A stretch of DNA of 64,000 nucleotides from Stropharia rugosoannulata (lineage: Eukaryota > Basidiomycota > Agaricomycetes > Agaricales > Strophariaceae). The DNA lies in the NCBI GenBank assembly GCA_028532985.1, contig JANCIK010000007.1, forward strand, positions 186,001 through 250,000, in the 5' to 3' direction. Positions 24,723-36,400 of this stretch are shown here, piece by piece (position 1 is the first letter of the stretch; the number at the start of each line of letters is the position of its first letter). A program made the translations under genes and the position numbers. Under the pieces are notes generated by a model. That model searched no databases. It was not told where the DNA came from and saw only the letters and a program-made list of their open reading frames with translations.

Positions 24723-24962
24723 TCATTGTTAAAATATTCCCAATCTGCTGCACATATGAACGTTGAGGATTTTCTTTTGTGAAAAATCTTGGGGAAATCA
24801 TTGGGAAATCATGAGGAAAATCATCCGTGGGAAACACTCAACACCGCCTTGAATCTCGGCCCACTGCACCATTGTCTTTGAACTGTCATTGCCTTTTAAC
24901 TGCCATTGCCTCATCTGAAATAATCTACCTCCTCATCAGTCAAATTGGCGTGAAATACCGAA
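24423..24962. promoter_or_regulatory. Shared divergent promoter of NF-YB and FunK1-D
   Basis: The two start codons face away from each other across about 540 bp. The half next to NF-YB is duplicated upstream of FunK1-C. The half next to FunK1-D (from about 24828) is related to the DNA upstream of FunK1-B. Bidirectional activity is inferred from layout only. Confidence 0.6.
24675..24679 (+). promoter_or_regulatory. CCAAT box in the NF-YB/FunK1-D promoter
   Basis: ATCACCAATAGTCAG is kept unchanged in both duplicate promoters (CCAAT at 24675-24679 and 17714-17718). NF-Y binds CCAAT, so autoregulation of NF-YB and NF-Y control of the FunK1 genes is possible. The flanking bases fit the NF-Y consensus only partly. 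Confidence 0.4.
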
Positions 24963-26336
24963 ATGACCTCACACCCAGAAGAGCCCGTCCTCCAAGCTAA
25001 TCCTCTTAGATCTCTAGCTCCAATGCAGGAAGGATACATCCTCAGTGCTGCCTTGGGAGCCAGCACTGGCTGCTTTGATGGTGTAAACGGCGAACTGTAC
25101 ACTAATATATCGCAAATTGCGCTTGAGGTTGACACCAATCCCGTCTTTGACTGTCGCAACACCATTCGAGGTCGGGGCACAACATGCTGTCGGGTCCAAT
25201 CGAAAGATCGAGTCTCATGCTCGATCAAGGATGGCTGGAGGCATTCTAAGAGCAAATCGGGGTCCGCACTTTGGAAACATGCTAAGGGCTTTGGTGGAAT
25301 CGGACAGTTGCTTGCTCTCGAAGCCTCAATGACGACAATTGCTGAGGACAGAACCGTCGAGAAAATGATTCCAGAAGCTATGCGGCCCGCATCATTGAGA
25401 GATTTGATATTCAGCGATATCTCTCTTGACGGTTATGGGAACACATTACAACGGTTTAACTCGAAGCTTGAGCTCACAAAAGCTTTTCGGGACGCATTAT
25501 GTGGTATGTGCTGTTATAGTGTTCTGTATGTACCTCACTACAATGGGTCACGCATTTAGGCTATCGCAATCTATTTCAGGTCGGAAATATTCTTCACCGA
25601 GACATTAGTGTTAGCAATGTTCTCATCAGAAAGCCTGGTGCTCAGTATCCCCACCGGGGGGTTATCATTGACCTGGACATTGCTACTCAAAGTGACCGAC
25701 AGAGTAGTCTGAATGACAGAATGGTGAGTGTATCTTTTGCACTTCTGCCATCCACTGTATTCTGAACCCCACAAACCACAGGGTACGCGAACGTTTCAGT
25801 CATTGAATATATTGATACCTTACTTTCTCCCCATCAAAAATGTGGCACCATCTAATTTTATGGATGACCTGGAGTCCTTGTTCTATGTTCTGTGCTGGGT
25901 GTGCGCGAGCCACAGTTGTCCAGGCGTATTCGTCGACCAGCTACCTGAATATCTCATCCTATGGGGGAATATTAGTCCAAACATTTCTGTCGCTGCGAAG
26001 ACCGTGATGTACAGGGTAGAGCTCAAAAAATACCTCAACCTCTCAGATTACTACAAGGGTGCAGTCTATAATCTTCTCGAAGGATTATTTAAGATCTTCA
26101 AAAGTAGATGCGACCGGAATCAATACCACTACGAAGACTCCGAAGCTGAAGGCATATTCCAGGAAATACTTGACCTGTGTAAGGAAGCTATCAGCGATTT
26201 AGAACAGCAACCGGAGGATACATCTTCGACAGCGGATTCCCAACCTTCAGAAAAGCGTCCCTCAACACTATCACCAGATGAAGAGCGGCCTATAAAGCAT
26301 TTCAGGTCTGGGACTCGGGAGGCTCCCCTTGCCTAA
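24963..26336 (+). CDS. FunK1 fungal-type protein kinase, copy D (intact, short form)
   Basis: FunK1 family kinase of 419 residues. Exons 24963-25503, 25560-25723 and 25782-26336 are in phase. Compared with copy C (750 residues) it lacks the N-terminal region of about 330 residues and starts just before the kinase N-lobe, like broken copy B. Key residues are present: GRGTTCC (Trp of copy C replaced by Cys), the probable ATP-binding lysine in CSIKDGW, catalytic loop LHRDISVSN, IDLD metal-binding motif and MDDLESLFYVLCW. The C-terminal tail (KRPSTLSPDEERP) is shared with C. Whether the short form is active is unknown; the catalytic triad is complete, but the N-lobe is reduced around the glycine-rich segment. 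It is divergent from NF-YB. Confidence 0.87.
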
Positions 26337-27412
26337 CGTTATACTAGTTTACTTCAGTGTAGCTCGGTCGAAGTTTGAATATAGTAATCTCTGCTAGTGG
26401 ATTAGCAGAGTAGCGAGTTCTTGAACATGTTCAAATTCTGAGAGCGTTTGTTCGAGCGTCTCTGCGAGAAATCCATCGACGGACGCAGTCCTCATTTGTG
26501 AATCACTTACTGAACGTTGCAGGTTATCCCTTCCAAGGTGCTAATGATACTTGGACTACTGACAAGTAGAACCTCATGTTTACTCGCTGCCTGGGATACC
26601 TGTTTCATGTAACCTCACCGCGGGGCCAAGCGGGGCAAGGAAGCTATCTCTTAAGAGTCAAGAGATTCTTGGTTATTCTACAGAAGACGAAGGTCTTGTC
26701 GCGACTCGCGGATTTATATCAATCCTTAACCCGACTGTATGAACCCGTGCAAAATGCAGTCTGAATTCCGGATCTATTGTAGTATCTAGAATTTGGGGAC
26801 AAACACAAAATTTCCCAGACACAAAGACTTCTCGTACGCAAACTTTACAACAACCGACTCGTATGTCGATCCATGTCATTCAACACAGTGCTAATACACA
26901 GGCTAAGTAGATAAACTGCAGAAATATAAGTAAAAGGAACCGAACAAAGAGCATAATAGATATGAACTCGACAAAATACATGGTAGAACAAAAGAAAAAA
27001 AAAGATAACGCGGAGACTCGAAAAAAAGAGATGGACGGCAATGGACAACAAGTACACTCGGCCAATCAAAAAAAAGGGGGAGAATGTGAATTGGTGATAC
27101 AACGCGTCTGCTATGTGCTTTTCTTTGCTTTCAGTTATGTATGGTGAGCGCCCTTAATCAGGCGTTTTCGCTTTTGCATCCTCGCCTACCGCTCCGTCGT
27201 AAACAGTGCACATCGCACCGTAACGCGAAGCTCTCCCGCTAGCTCAGGCGGGGGCCGATAGATAGTGCGCGCCTTGCCGGGCTCAGTGGCTGGCGGGGGT
27301 GACGGATAATTGATTGAGGCGCGCATTTTTGGGGGTGTCTAGGGATATTGATGAAAGGGTAGTGGGATATGGATATGGGGAGTTCGTTGAATATATGGTT
27401 GGAGGTTGTGCC
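26337..27412. other. Intergenic, FunK1-D 3' flank and bHLH gene 3' end
   Basis: The first 60 bp keep the FunK1 3'-flank similarity (GTCGAAGTTTGAATATAGTA). The rest is AT-rich, with A-runs near 26992-27076. No gene or known repeat is recognised. Open frames at 26845-27147 are low-complexity. Confidence 0.5.
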
Positions 27413-30411
27413 TTACGCCTGCACGGTATGCATGAATCCAATGTCGTCATCCTGCACTTCCTCCTTTAGCGGCACGTTTCCGTTCGCCATCTGAGACGAG
27501 GCTCCATTCAGCCGTTGACCTTTGACTCCGCGCGTACGGCCACGCGTGCCATCGACGTCCATGCCCATCTCGAGCTCCAGCTCGTCGTCTCCCTCGGGCA
27601 TGCTTGGCAACATGTTTCCAGAGCCAAAGCCGTTCATACCGCCTGCGGAGCTGAAATCCATTCCATCGTCGTGCAGCATCATCTCGTCCGTGCGGTTTTC
27701 ATCTCCGTCAGGAGACCCAGTACTAGCGCCTGGCATACCAGCATCACCAATACCGGACTCCGAGCCGCCTCCGCTCGAACCACCGCGGTAGGCACGCAGC
27801 GCTTGTTCGAGCTCGCGGTTCCGTGCGCCCTGTGCGGTGACTAGCTGCTGTAGGTATCTAAGCGAGAGAGAATTATAAGCGCATGCGATTGAGGAATAAT
27901 ATTGGAACGTACCGAATATATTCCACACTCTTTCTGAGGATCATACCCTTATTAGCCTTTACCACGCCGCCCTCTCCATCGGCGTCTTCCTTAGCTTCTT
28001 TCTTTTCTCCAGTTATTGAAGAAGGCAGAAGGGCGTCCTCACCCGCGCCAGGCGACACTGGAGAGTTGCTACCATTGTTCGCGCCATTCGCATTGCCTGA
28101 CCCGTTGGTAACCACACCGTTGGGGCCTCCTGTGCCATCGAGCATGCACTCGGGGATGAGCGTCGCCAGCTCACTGATCTTTTCATTGATGTTGTCCCGC
28201 CGTCTCCTTTCCACGGCGTTGTGACTCTCCCGCCTTCTTCGTCGCTTCTCATTCGCCAACAAACTTTGCTTGTCCACCCCACCGTTTGATGCGACTGTGG
28301 AGCCAGACAGACCTGGGGCACCGTTTACTGTTGATGATGCGGAAGCAGGGGAAGTTGCGGATGGAGGCGATCCTGAGGCTCCGACACCGATGCCACCATT
28401 CGACGCGCTTCGTGCCGATACGCTGGCAGTGATTGGCAGCAGCGCGCTTGCGCCGCTTCCTAGGCCAGGCACACTCGTGCTGAGCGACCCCGCACCGAAC
28501 CCGCCGCTTAGACTTAAACTGTGTCCATGTCCATGCCCGTGAGAGGTATGTGAGTGTGAATGCGAATGTGAGTGTCCGTGCCCATGCCCGTGTGATGAGG
28601 ACCCAAAAGGCATACCAAAGCCTTCCATAGCTAGGGGGCTTTTGGGCAGCGACATTGCATGTCCGCCGGCCGCAAGTCCAAAGTCGATCGGCTTCCCAGA
28701 CGAATTGCTCCCGACCCCGCCTGGACTGCCGAGACCGCTGCCGAGCGCACCCCCATACGGACTGCCTGGCATGTGTAATGGGGGAAGGGAATGGTGGTCA
28801 GGGGGAAGGGAAAACGAATTGTATTGTTGCTGTTGTTGTTGTTGGAAGTGGTGTTGGTTGTGGTGATCCGAGGGCGTGGGGAGGGAGTATTCAGACGCAC
28901 TAGGTGAGAAGCTGTGATATGAGATAGGTGTTTGCAAATTTTATCTTGTGGCATTCTAGACACTTACGAGCTGCCACCGACGAACCAGTCTCCTCCTCCC
29001 ATTCCTCCGCCCAGCCCATTACCTCTTGGAATACCGACTGCACCCGTGCGACTAAAGCCGCCGACAGGAGGCGGACTTGTGCCGCTCACGCTTCCAGTTC
29101 GTCGCGTCCGCGTTGTGCGAGCAGGGCCGCCGTGTGTGCTACCTGAATAATGACGGAAAAATTAGAATCATAGAAACTATTTTGAGAAAACAGCAAAGGC
29201 ATAAGAAGACAATTAGCTTCCAATCAAGAACCCCACGAGAGGCCCGATCGCAGCAATGCCACGGATAAGTCATCCAATGCAGTGCAATTATATGACATGC
29301 GTAAGAAAGCGCATATAATTACCAAAGCCCGCATTATTGTAACAATGACCGCAGAAAGAGCGGTAAGAAGGTCCCAACTGGATGGAGAATGCGCTTGCCT
29401 CGGGGTCAACCAAGCGCACAGAATAAAATTGCATGCGAACCCCAAAGGAAGTGCATATACGCATTGAAGTACTGCATGTATGCGCCTTAATAGTGAGTAT
29501 ATGTGCTTTAAACATGCATATACCCACTACAAGGCGCATGCATGCGCGATAAAAAAAAAAGTTAATGACGGACTTACGCAAAGATTCACTGATAGCAGTG
29601 TTCAGTGGCGGGCGAGATCGTGAGCGGGATGCGCGCGATCCCCCTGAAGCAGCACCAAGGTGGGCCGCGGAAAGCGCGGAAGCAAGGGCGTTGGATGGCG
29701 AAAGTAGGGGGGAGTGCGGATTGGCGTTACTATTTGAAGCGCCATTGGCAGAGCCATTTCCATTTCCTGCGCCAGGCGAAGGTGTACTACGCGTACCGCC
29801 GCCGTTCGGACTATCGCCGTGCGGCTCGTAGCGCATGCTCGAGTTGAGGGCGGGGAGGGTAGAGTTGAAATTAGTGTGCGTATGGGGATAATCGTTACCC
29901 GCGGCACCATTGGCACCGTTACTGCTCCCCGCACCGTTCGCAGTGCTGCCGGTGCCTTGGTAGGTGTGGTGGGGGTGCCCTGGGGCAGAGATATCGAAGA
30001 TGTTGTGGGTGCCGGCATAGCGATCCTCGTTATGCATCCCCTCATGAGAGTACGAGTGAGAGAGAGAGTGCGAGTGGGCACTACCATGGCTCCCGAACGC
30101 TCCCCCGGCCGAAGAGGGGGGCGGGAGCGGGCCCGGCGCGGGCGAGCGGTCTCCCATGAGCGACGCGAGCTCCTCGCCGAAGTCGAGGGGTCCACCGGGG
30201 GTCCCTGAAGAGAATTTGCGAGTTGTAGGTCTGGATATACTATCAGTGCTGCCCTCGATCTCGAGCGATGCACCCACCCATCACCGATGAAGGTGTGCGC
30301 GGGCATGTTGAAGAGGTCGTTGAACGCGCTGTCGTCGTTTGCGGCGCCTTGGTTGGTGTTTGTTGGGGCGAAGCCCTCCTGGCGGACGGGGGGCCTTGTG
30401 AAGAAGGACAT
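27413..30411 (-). CDS. bHLH transcription factor (class B, H-E-R) with long loop
   Basis: Nuclear DNA-binding protein. Minus-strand exons 30278-30411, 29578-30230, 28968-29142, 27913-28911 and 27413-27857 keep phase to 801 residues. The first 540 residues are low-complexity: Ser/Gly/Asn-rich, with HNIFDISAPGHPHHTY, a glutamine run and an alternating Gly-His/Ser-His tract. The bHLH domain, about 540-650, has basic region KRRRRRESHNAVERRRRDN with the H-E-R pattern expected to bind CACGTG E-boxes, helix 1 INEKISELATLIPECML, a loop of about 60 residues, and helix 2 MILRKSVEYIRYLQQLVTAQ leading into a short leucine-zipper-like part (RNRELEQALRAY). An acidic C-terminus follows. The unusually long loop is seen in some fungal bHLH factors. 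The start at 30411 gives MSFFTRPPVRQEG. The 435-bp intron 29143-29577 carries a strong hairpin. Target genes cannot be inferred. Confidence 0.88.
29474..29545. repeat. Imperfect 30-bp inverted repeat (hairpin) inside a bHLH intron
   Basis: Left arm 29474-29503 and right arm 29517-29545 pair at about 26 of 29 positions with one bulge, around a 13-base loop. The arms begin and end GCATG...CATGC. It could be a miniature transposon remnant or a hairpin RNA precursor. Confidence 0.8.
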
Positions 30412-33400
30412 GTGGGGAAGGAGGAGGTCGAGGCGGGTGTATATAGACCAGCCAGCGCGCCCCTCCATCTCTATCAGTAGAAAGTATGGGGGGCCCCGGA
30501 CACCCCGTGATCAAGATCTGATCTCCGGCTCGCCCGCACGGGCCAGCCAAGCTGGCTTGCCCCTCCCCGATATATCTTCCGTGCGGGGATGCGGGGCACC
30601 GCCGGCCCGCCACACCGCCCTGACTCGCGCCCTCAGAGCTTGCAGACTTGACATGGGTGCTGCAAAAGCCGCGGCTCGTCTATGCGAAGACGTCACCAAC
30701 CTAGCGACGATATGTCTGCGCCAGCTCAGACGACAAAACAAATTCTCAAGCTGTCACGTTCGTAGAATCAGGTTTCCAATCTTTAATCTGATGATTATCT
30801 GTGGTTATACCGACACAATAGCAGAACAGTGATTATCCTTCGCAGAATCACACAGAGAGAAAGCAAATATCCAGGAAGATTACATATTTTTGTAAGAACA
30901 CATATGAAGCTGTAAGTACGGGCTGCAACGGTCGGCCAAGCCACGTGATAGGTGCGTCGCGCGATGAATGCGGGGTAGTGCGGGGGTGGGGCGCGGGGTT
31001 AGCAAATACATTTTATGACAAAAAATGCGTATGTAAAATGAAAACGCTCCTGCTCTGGGCATATGCACCCCTCTGAAACTCATGAGTAAAAACACCCTTC
31101 TGAGGCAAGTCCTGAATTAAAGGCGCTTGTACATAAAGTACATGTCACCGTTGCCCCTCCTTCCCGAAGCTAACTACAGGTACCTTGCCAGTACTGTGAG
31201 ATCCCGAGCGCCCAACCTGCACACCATTTCCCATTATGCAAGTGCATAACTTAATGCATGTAGCCCAACCTAGCCCAACTCAGAAATGCACTGGCACGTC
31301 GGCCACTAAAACGCTTATCTCGTATCTACTTGCCTGCGCTGCTGTTTCATGCCTATTCCATTCCCAAGCCAACTCGGCGGAAAAATCCGCGGTGGATGCA
31401 TGCTTATGGAATTTCTTGGCTTTTACTCAAATTCCCGACGTACAGCAGAAATTTTCATCCACTTCAATCGGAAATAAGGGTTTCACTGGCTTCGACCAGT
31501 GGTGTACCTAGTAAAAAATCTTCAAAAAATATCCACTCGCAGGTCCTCAGGTATCATGACAACGAACATAGCTGGCGGGTAGATCATAACCAATTTGGAA
31601 TACTTATGTGCCCCTTTAGATCTCTAAATAAAATTCAACAGGACTCCTTATAGGCAGAACGACCCAGCCAGACTCACATAAATGTCATAAAATCGCCGAC
31701 GGCGGCCGGAGTCGGAGTCTTGGGCAGCGCCCGCCACTGGTTCGCAACTGCGGCAGTCGCCAGCGTCCTACTTCAGTGACAAACAGAATGTTACGGGGGA
31801 CGTCTGGCGGTCCACCCGGCGTCCACAACTCAGTAAAGACCTATTCACGTACATATTATCAAAGTTGCGGATCGCGAGTAGTCAAGATTACGGGCGCTAT
31901 ATTTTGTCTTTGTCATAAACGGCAGGTTACAAACACTATGTACGGCACTCCCTGTCCCCCCACAACCCGTGTTGCCGAGGCACCTGCCTTTATCCCTGGT
32001 CTGAATGTCACTGAGGATCGAATAATACTGCGCCCAATTCACAGAGCAGCCCCGCCCTGAATCAAGAATAGGCAAGTGCAAAGGCAATTCAAGCGCCCAT
32101 ATATATTTCAGTGACACAGAAGCATCACAGCCACAGAAACTTGATATCACTATATAGCTCGCCAACAATACGTCTCTTAAGCAGGGCCAGCATCTCCCGA
32201 CCCTCACTAATGTATGTCACCGCTGACGGTATGTAAAAACACCGGAAAGACAGTGATATCTAAGGTACCATACTCTGTACTCGTCTCATCTCAACTGACG
32301 TACATACATACTTGAAAGGACCGCGTCTCGGCCGAACGCGCACACTCCCGCTTCTGTGGCCAGAGCCCTTACCCACTCCAAAGATTTTTTTGACAGCGCT
32401 TTCCATATCTCCGTAATCACCAGCTCCACAATAAAGTACCCCGCCATCCCACCCGCTCTCCATGACCAGTATCTCCAAAGTCATAGAGAATGCGGGCCGC
32501 TCTACCCACCGCTCTTAAACCGCAGACCGCACGAGCCAAAGAGCTGGTACACAGCGCCCCTCCATGCACCCATGCGTACGCTCCTCCCAGTGGGAACGCA
32601 CATAGAAGTCAAAAAAGAAGGGTCAGAAGAGGCGCGCGCCCCGCATTCGGACCCGCACCCAGCTAGGCGGCAGGCGGGCCGGGCGGTGGCACAGAGGCGC
32701 ACGGGCTTCCAAGGTCCCAACTTCGAATATGATATTGAATATACCTGTTCGTACGCCAAATCTCCGTAAGCCCACAAAATCTCCGGAGAATACCTTCACG
32801 GAGTTTTTACATAGTCAGAAGCGCTGGGACCGTTGATATTCGTCCCTGTGAAATAGGAACATAGAATCAAGCCTACATCAGGCGCAGTGCTTCTTGCACT
32901 GAACAGGAGAGGAAGAACTTAAAGGGCCTCAGAAGCCAAGCCAAAGTAGTCAATTTCTTCGTCCGGAATAGAGCCGTCTATATTCTTGGGCCTTTTACAG
33001 AAAATCCTCATGATTATTATCTTCTTCTTCAAGTTCTATTCGCAAAATGTCTTATAGTTTATGTTGTGAACCTAAATTTCCGCTGCTTCGTCGCTGCGAA
33101 GTCAAGCCCATCACCCAAATTAAACCGCGGGCATTAAAAAGTACCCCAGATTCTAAAGCACAGCCTGGGTCTGCGTCATAAACCCATATGTACGACGGTG
33201 TTTTCAGACATATGAGAAGTTATTGCTTTGCATGGACCCGCAGAGCATGATGGCGTTACTACTCTGCATCATTATCGGCAACACAACACAAAAAGATCAT
33301 ATCCCGCCGTATAACTGGATGCAGTCCGAGCGCCACGCAGAGAAAGTCAAAGGCCCGGCCGGTAATTCACCCATGTGAAAGTAGAATATTCCAATACGCC

Positions 33401-36400
33401 ATCAGCCCGCCCACATTGCGTCCCTCCGATTCCTCAGGCCGAGTGTATAAATAAAACCAGCCCCCACGCCCGTCGCCCCCCGCACATCAGGACGTGCTCA
33501 GCATTACGGAACATGGAGCGAATAACCACGCCCGCCCCACACCAGTATATCAGACCCACTAATAGCTACTATGGCACCCGGACGTCCTGTGTGTATGTAT
33601 CAGGTACGCCAGAGTTGCGTGCGCGCAGCGGACGGGCAGAGGCGCACTGATACGGTAGGCACCGGCAACATTCCAGTGGCAATCGAGCCGGGGATACAGC
33701 GGCACAGAGAGATGCAAACGCACGCACGCACGCATGTACCGCACACAGACGTTTCGCATAAGGTGGACGAAATCATCGCACGCAGAAGTGCGGCGTCGCC
33801 TTGCCAGTGAACGTGAACGTTGAATGGCTCCTATGGCCAATCGTCATATCGCAGTGCACGGAGACGGACAGGAATAGCAGCCACGTCACTGCCCTCCCGC
33901 GAAGGGATGCTCTGCCTTGGCCATGTAGCCTTGTATATACTCCTGTCGAGTGTCGCTGTAGCTTAGGATATATGCGCTTGTCCATATGTGGCGCTTGCAG
34001 ACGCGGCGCACGCGTTGCGGGATGCTTCGACGTGGGAAATCTCCACTCCTCGCTTCAACGTGCTTTACATTCTGCCAACTTAATGTAATGTATGTGTTTA
34101 CTATGGGGTTATCCTTTTCTGTGCATAAGTAGAAGTATTAAAGGATTTGCTCTAACCATACGTCGCGTCATTGGTGAACGCATGGGAAGCGTGGCGCCCG
34201 GCCTGGCATAGAGACAATGTGCTCTGAGTAATTGGCATACATTAGGCTGGGAACGAGGTGCAAATTTCGGATAAGTGGAAGCCAGGCCCACTAGCTAGAA
34301 GTTTAAGGAACTACAATCTGTCTCATGCTACCTTTCCACTATCAAAGTTGACGGAAGGAAGGAAGAGGGTACATAGGAAGATGAGAAGGCCTGTCCCGCA
34401 TATCTAGCCGACCGATGCTATATCTGCTGGAAAGCATACTCCAAGCCTCCGGTCCGCACGTACTATGTGTATGAGCATATCGTAGTGGGTGCGCTCAAGC
34501 GAGCACGAAGTACGTCTATTAACGGTGTTAATCACTCCGCGAAGACACCAGGACAATGTATGTCGCTTATTGACCAACCCGGAGGTGGGTAAATCCAGAG
34601 GATATATATATTTCCCCAGCTCTAGATTTGAATCAGCCATCCACAGAAGTCGGCTGAGACTCGTGTGTGAGGCGTCGCGTCTCGCTCCCGCAGAGCGTGG
34701 TGAATGAATTTCCAGTGGCACCATGGCAATTGTAAGACTGACAGAATGGGGAATGGGAGAACACGGAATAGAGTTCATCTCTAAAAGCACAGCGGATGTC
34801 CAGAAGGGGTCCGGGAGACGCACTCCGGAACTAAGCACCCAAAATACACAAATTCAGCGCTGGTCCCTAACTTCCCTTTAGAGATGCGTAGTGCCCAATA
34901 GCAACAACCACTGCAGCTTTGGATACGTACCCCACTCCTTCTAGTCAATTGTTCTGTTCTTGCGAAGTTAAACTTTGGGCCCTTGTAGCAAGGTCTCCAA
35001 GGCAGAGGCAGAGTCTCTCTCCAGCCTCCCCACTCGGCTTACTAGCGTCCGGTACCCGCTTTCTAGAACCCCTGTATGAAAAGAAGGCTATGGCGAGCTG
35101 TCAAATAGTGATTGACGCCACGCGCACACGCATTCATGTAGTAATTTCCATGGTAAAGAGAAGACAATTGCTTGCTTTAGTCGGCTTTCGTTCTTCATCT
35201 AAGTACATTGTCCTGTAGCGATGTGAGAATAGAGAGAGTTACGTGAACGAAAGAGCATGTCGTAACGCAACTGTGCCGTTAGCCTTTGCTACATAGAGGC
35301 ATCCAGTCTAACCTAGACTTTAACACACAAAGCGACTTAAGTTCAGAGTTGTGGCGATTTCCCAGGGCGCCGACTTTGCTGGGCGCGATCTGTCCGGCAT
35401 TGAGCCGCGCCCCGTCGACCCGCGTTCCTACATACGCCCGTAGTCGCCGAAGATATAAGCTCAAGGGCCATCGCGAAATGGAGTATGTGCGGACACAGAT
35501 GCCATCGCAAAAAAGTCCAAAATTCGTGGGCTTCAGACATTACATACATCGACTTGACAAACTCACCCACGCCCGACAGCCTCAAGGTTCCTGGGACTGC
35601 CCGCATTTGGCACATCAAATTCGGCATCCGTTGTCCAATCAAGTCGGCGGATGGCGCACGACCCCCCGGACACCCACGCGACTCGCGCACTGCGGCGTCT
35701 CCTGCATTTCCGTGCATTCGGGACCGAAGTTCGCATTTTGCACGCTGCCCCCGCGTTCTGCAGATATGCAGCCCTCGGCATCGACTCGTCGATCGCAGCT
35801 GGCAAGACAGGAGGCCTGTCGCAGCATCTCCACATCCTTGGCGGCTCAGTCAATCGCAGTTGGCCTACAGCCAGACGCGCGGGTTCGGACACGACAGATA
35901 TGAATAGAACGAATGGTGCACTGCCTCGCGCGCGCATGTGGGGATAATAGAATACGTACTATTATTTCAAGTGTACATACCAATTGGGAAGTGTGAAGAT
36001 CGAGCAGAGCAGGCCCTGCTCGAGATCAGAAGCCGCAGGTGAGAAGAAGCTTTGCACGCCCTGCAGTGATTAGCGACGTCGCTGGAATTCTGCCAGGAAG
36101 GGCCAGAAAGTGGCAAGAAGCCGATCGGGAACTCCAGCGTACGCCTGTATGCACGAATGGTTAGAAATTCGACTGCTTCTCTTACGCACCGCTTCAGAAG
36201 AAGGAACCATTAGCAAGGGGGTGTGAATTCCCAGGATAGGCGACAAGATCTGGAGTGTTGGACGCATGCATCCAGTATGCATACGCTCAAAAGAGTCCTC
36301 TCCGTAGCTTCTATGAATGTTCGCAGCGATCATTGCTCGAAAAGAGCCTGGAAGATTAAATGTGGGATGGATGAGCGCACAGCGGCCGCGGGGTTGTGAT

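Noticed and set aside
26845..27147. Hydrophobic short frames after FunK1-D
   Set aside because: They arise from A- and T-rich runs and have no splice or start support.
29288..29577. Continuation of the bHLH exon 2 reading frame past 29578
   Set aside because: A good donor (CGTAAGTCC on the minus strand) ends the exon; the extension loses the low-complexity character of the protein and is intron.
35286..35937. Overlapping open frames of up to about 205 codons on both strands
   Set aside because: GC-rich patch; frames overlap on opposite strands, with no domain and no splice partners.
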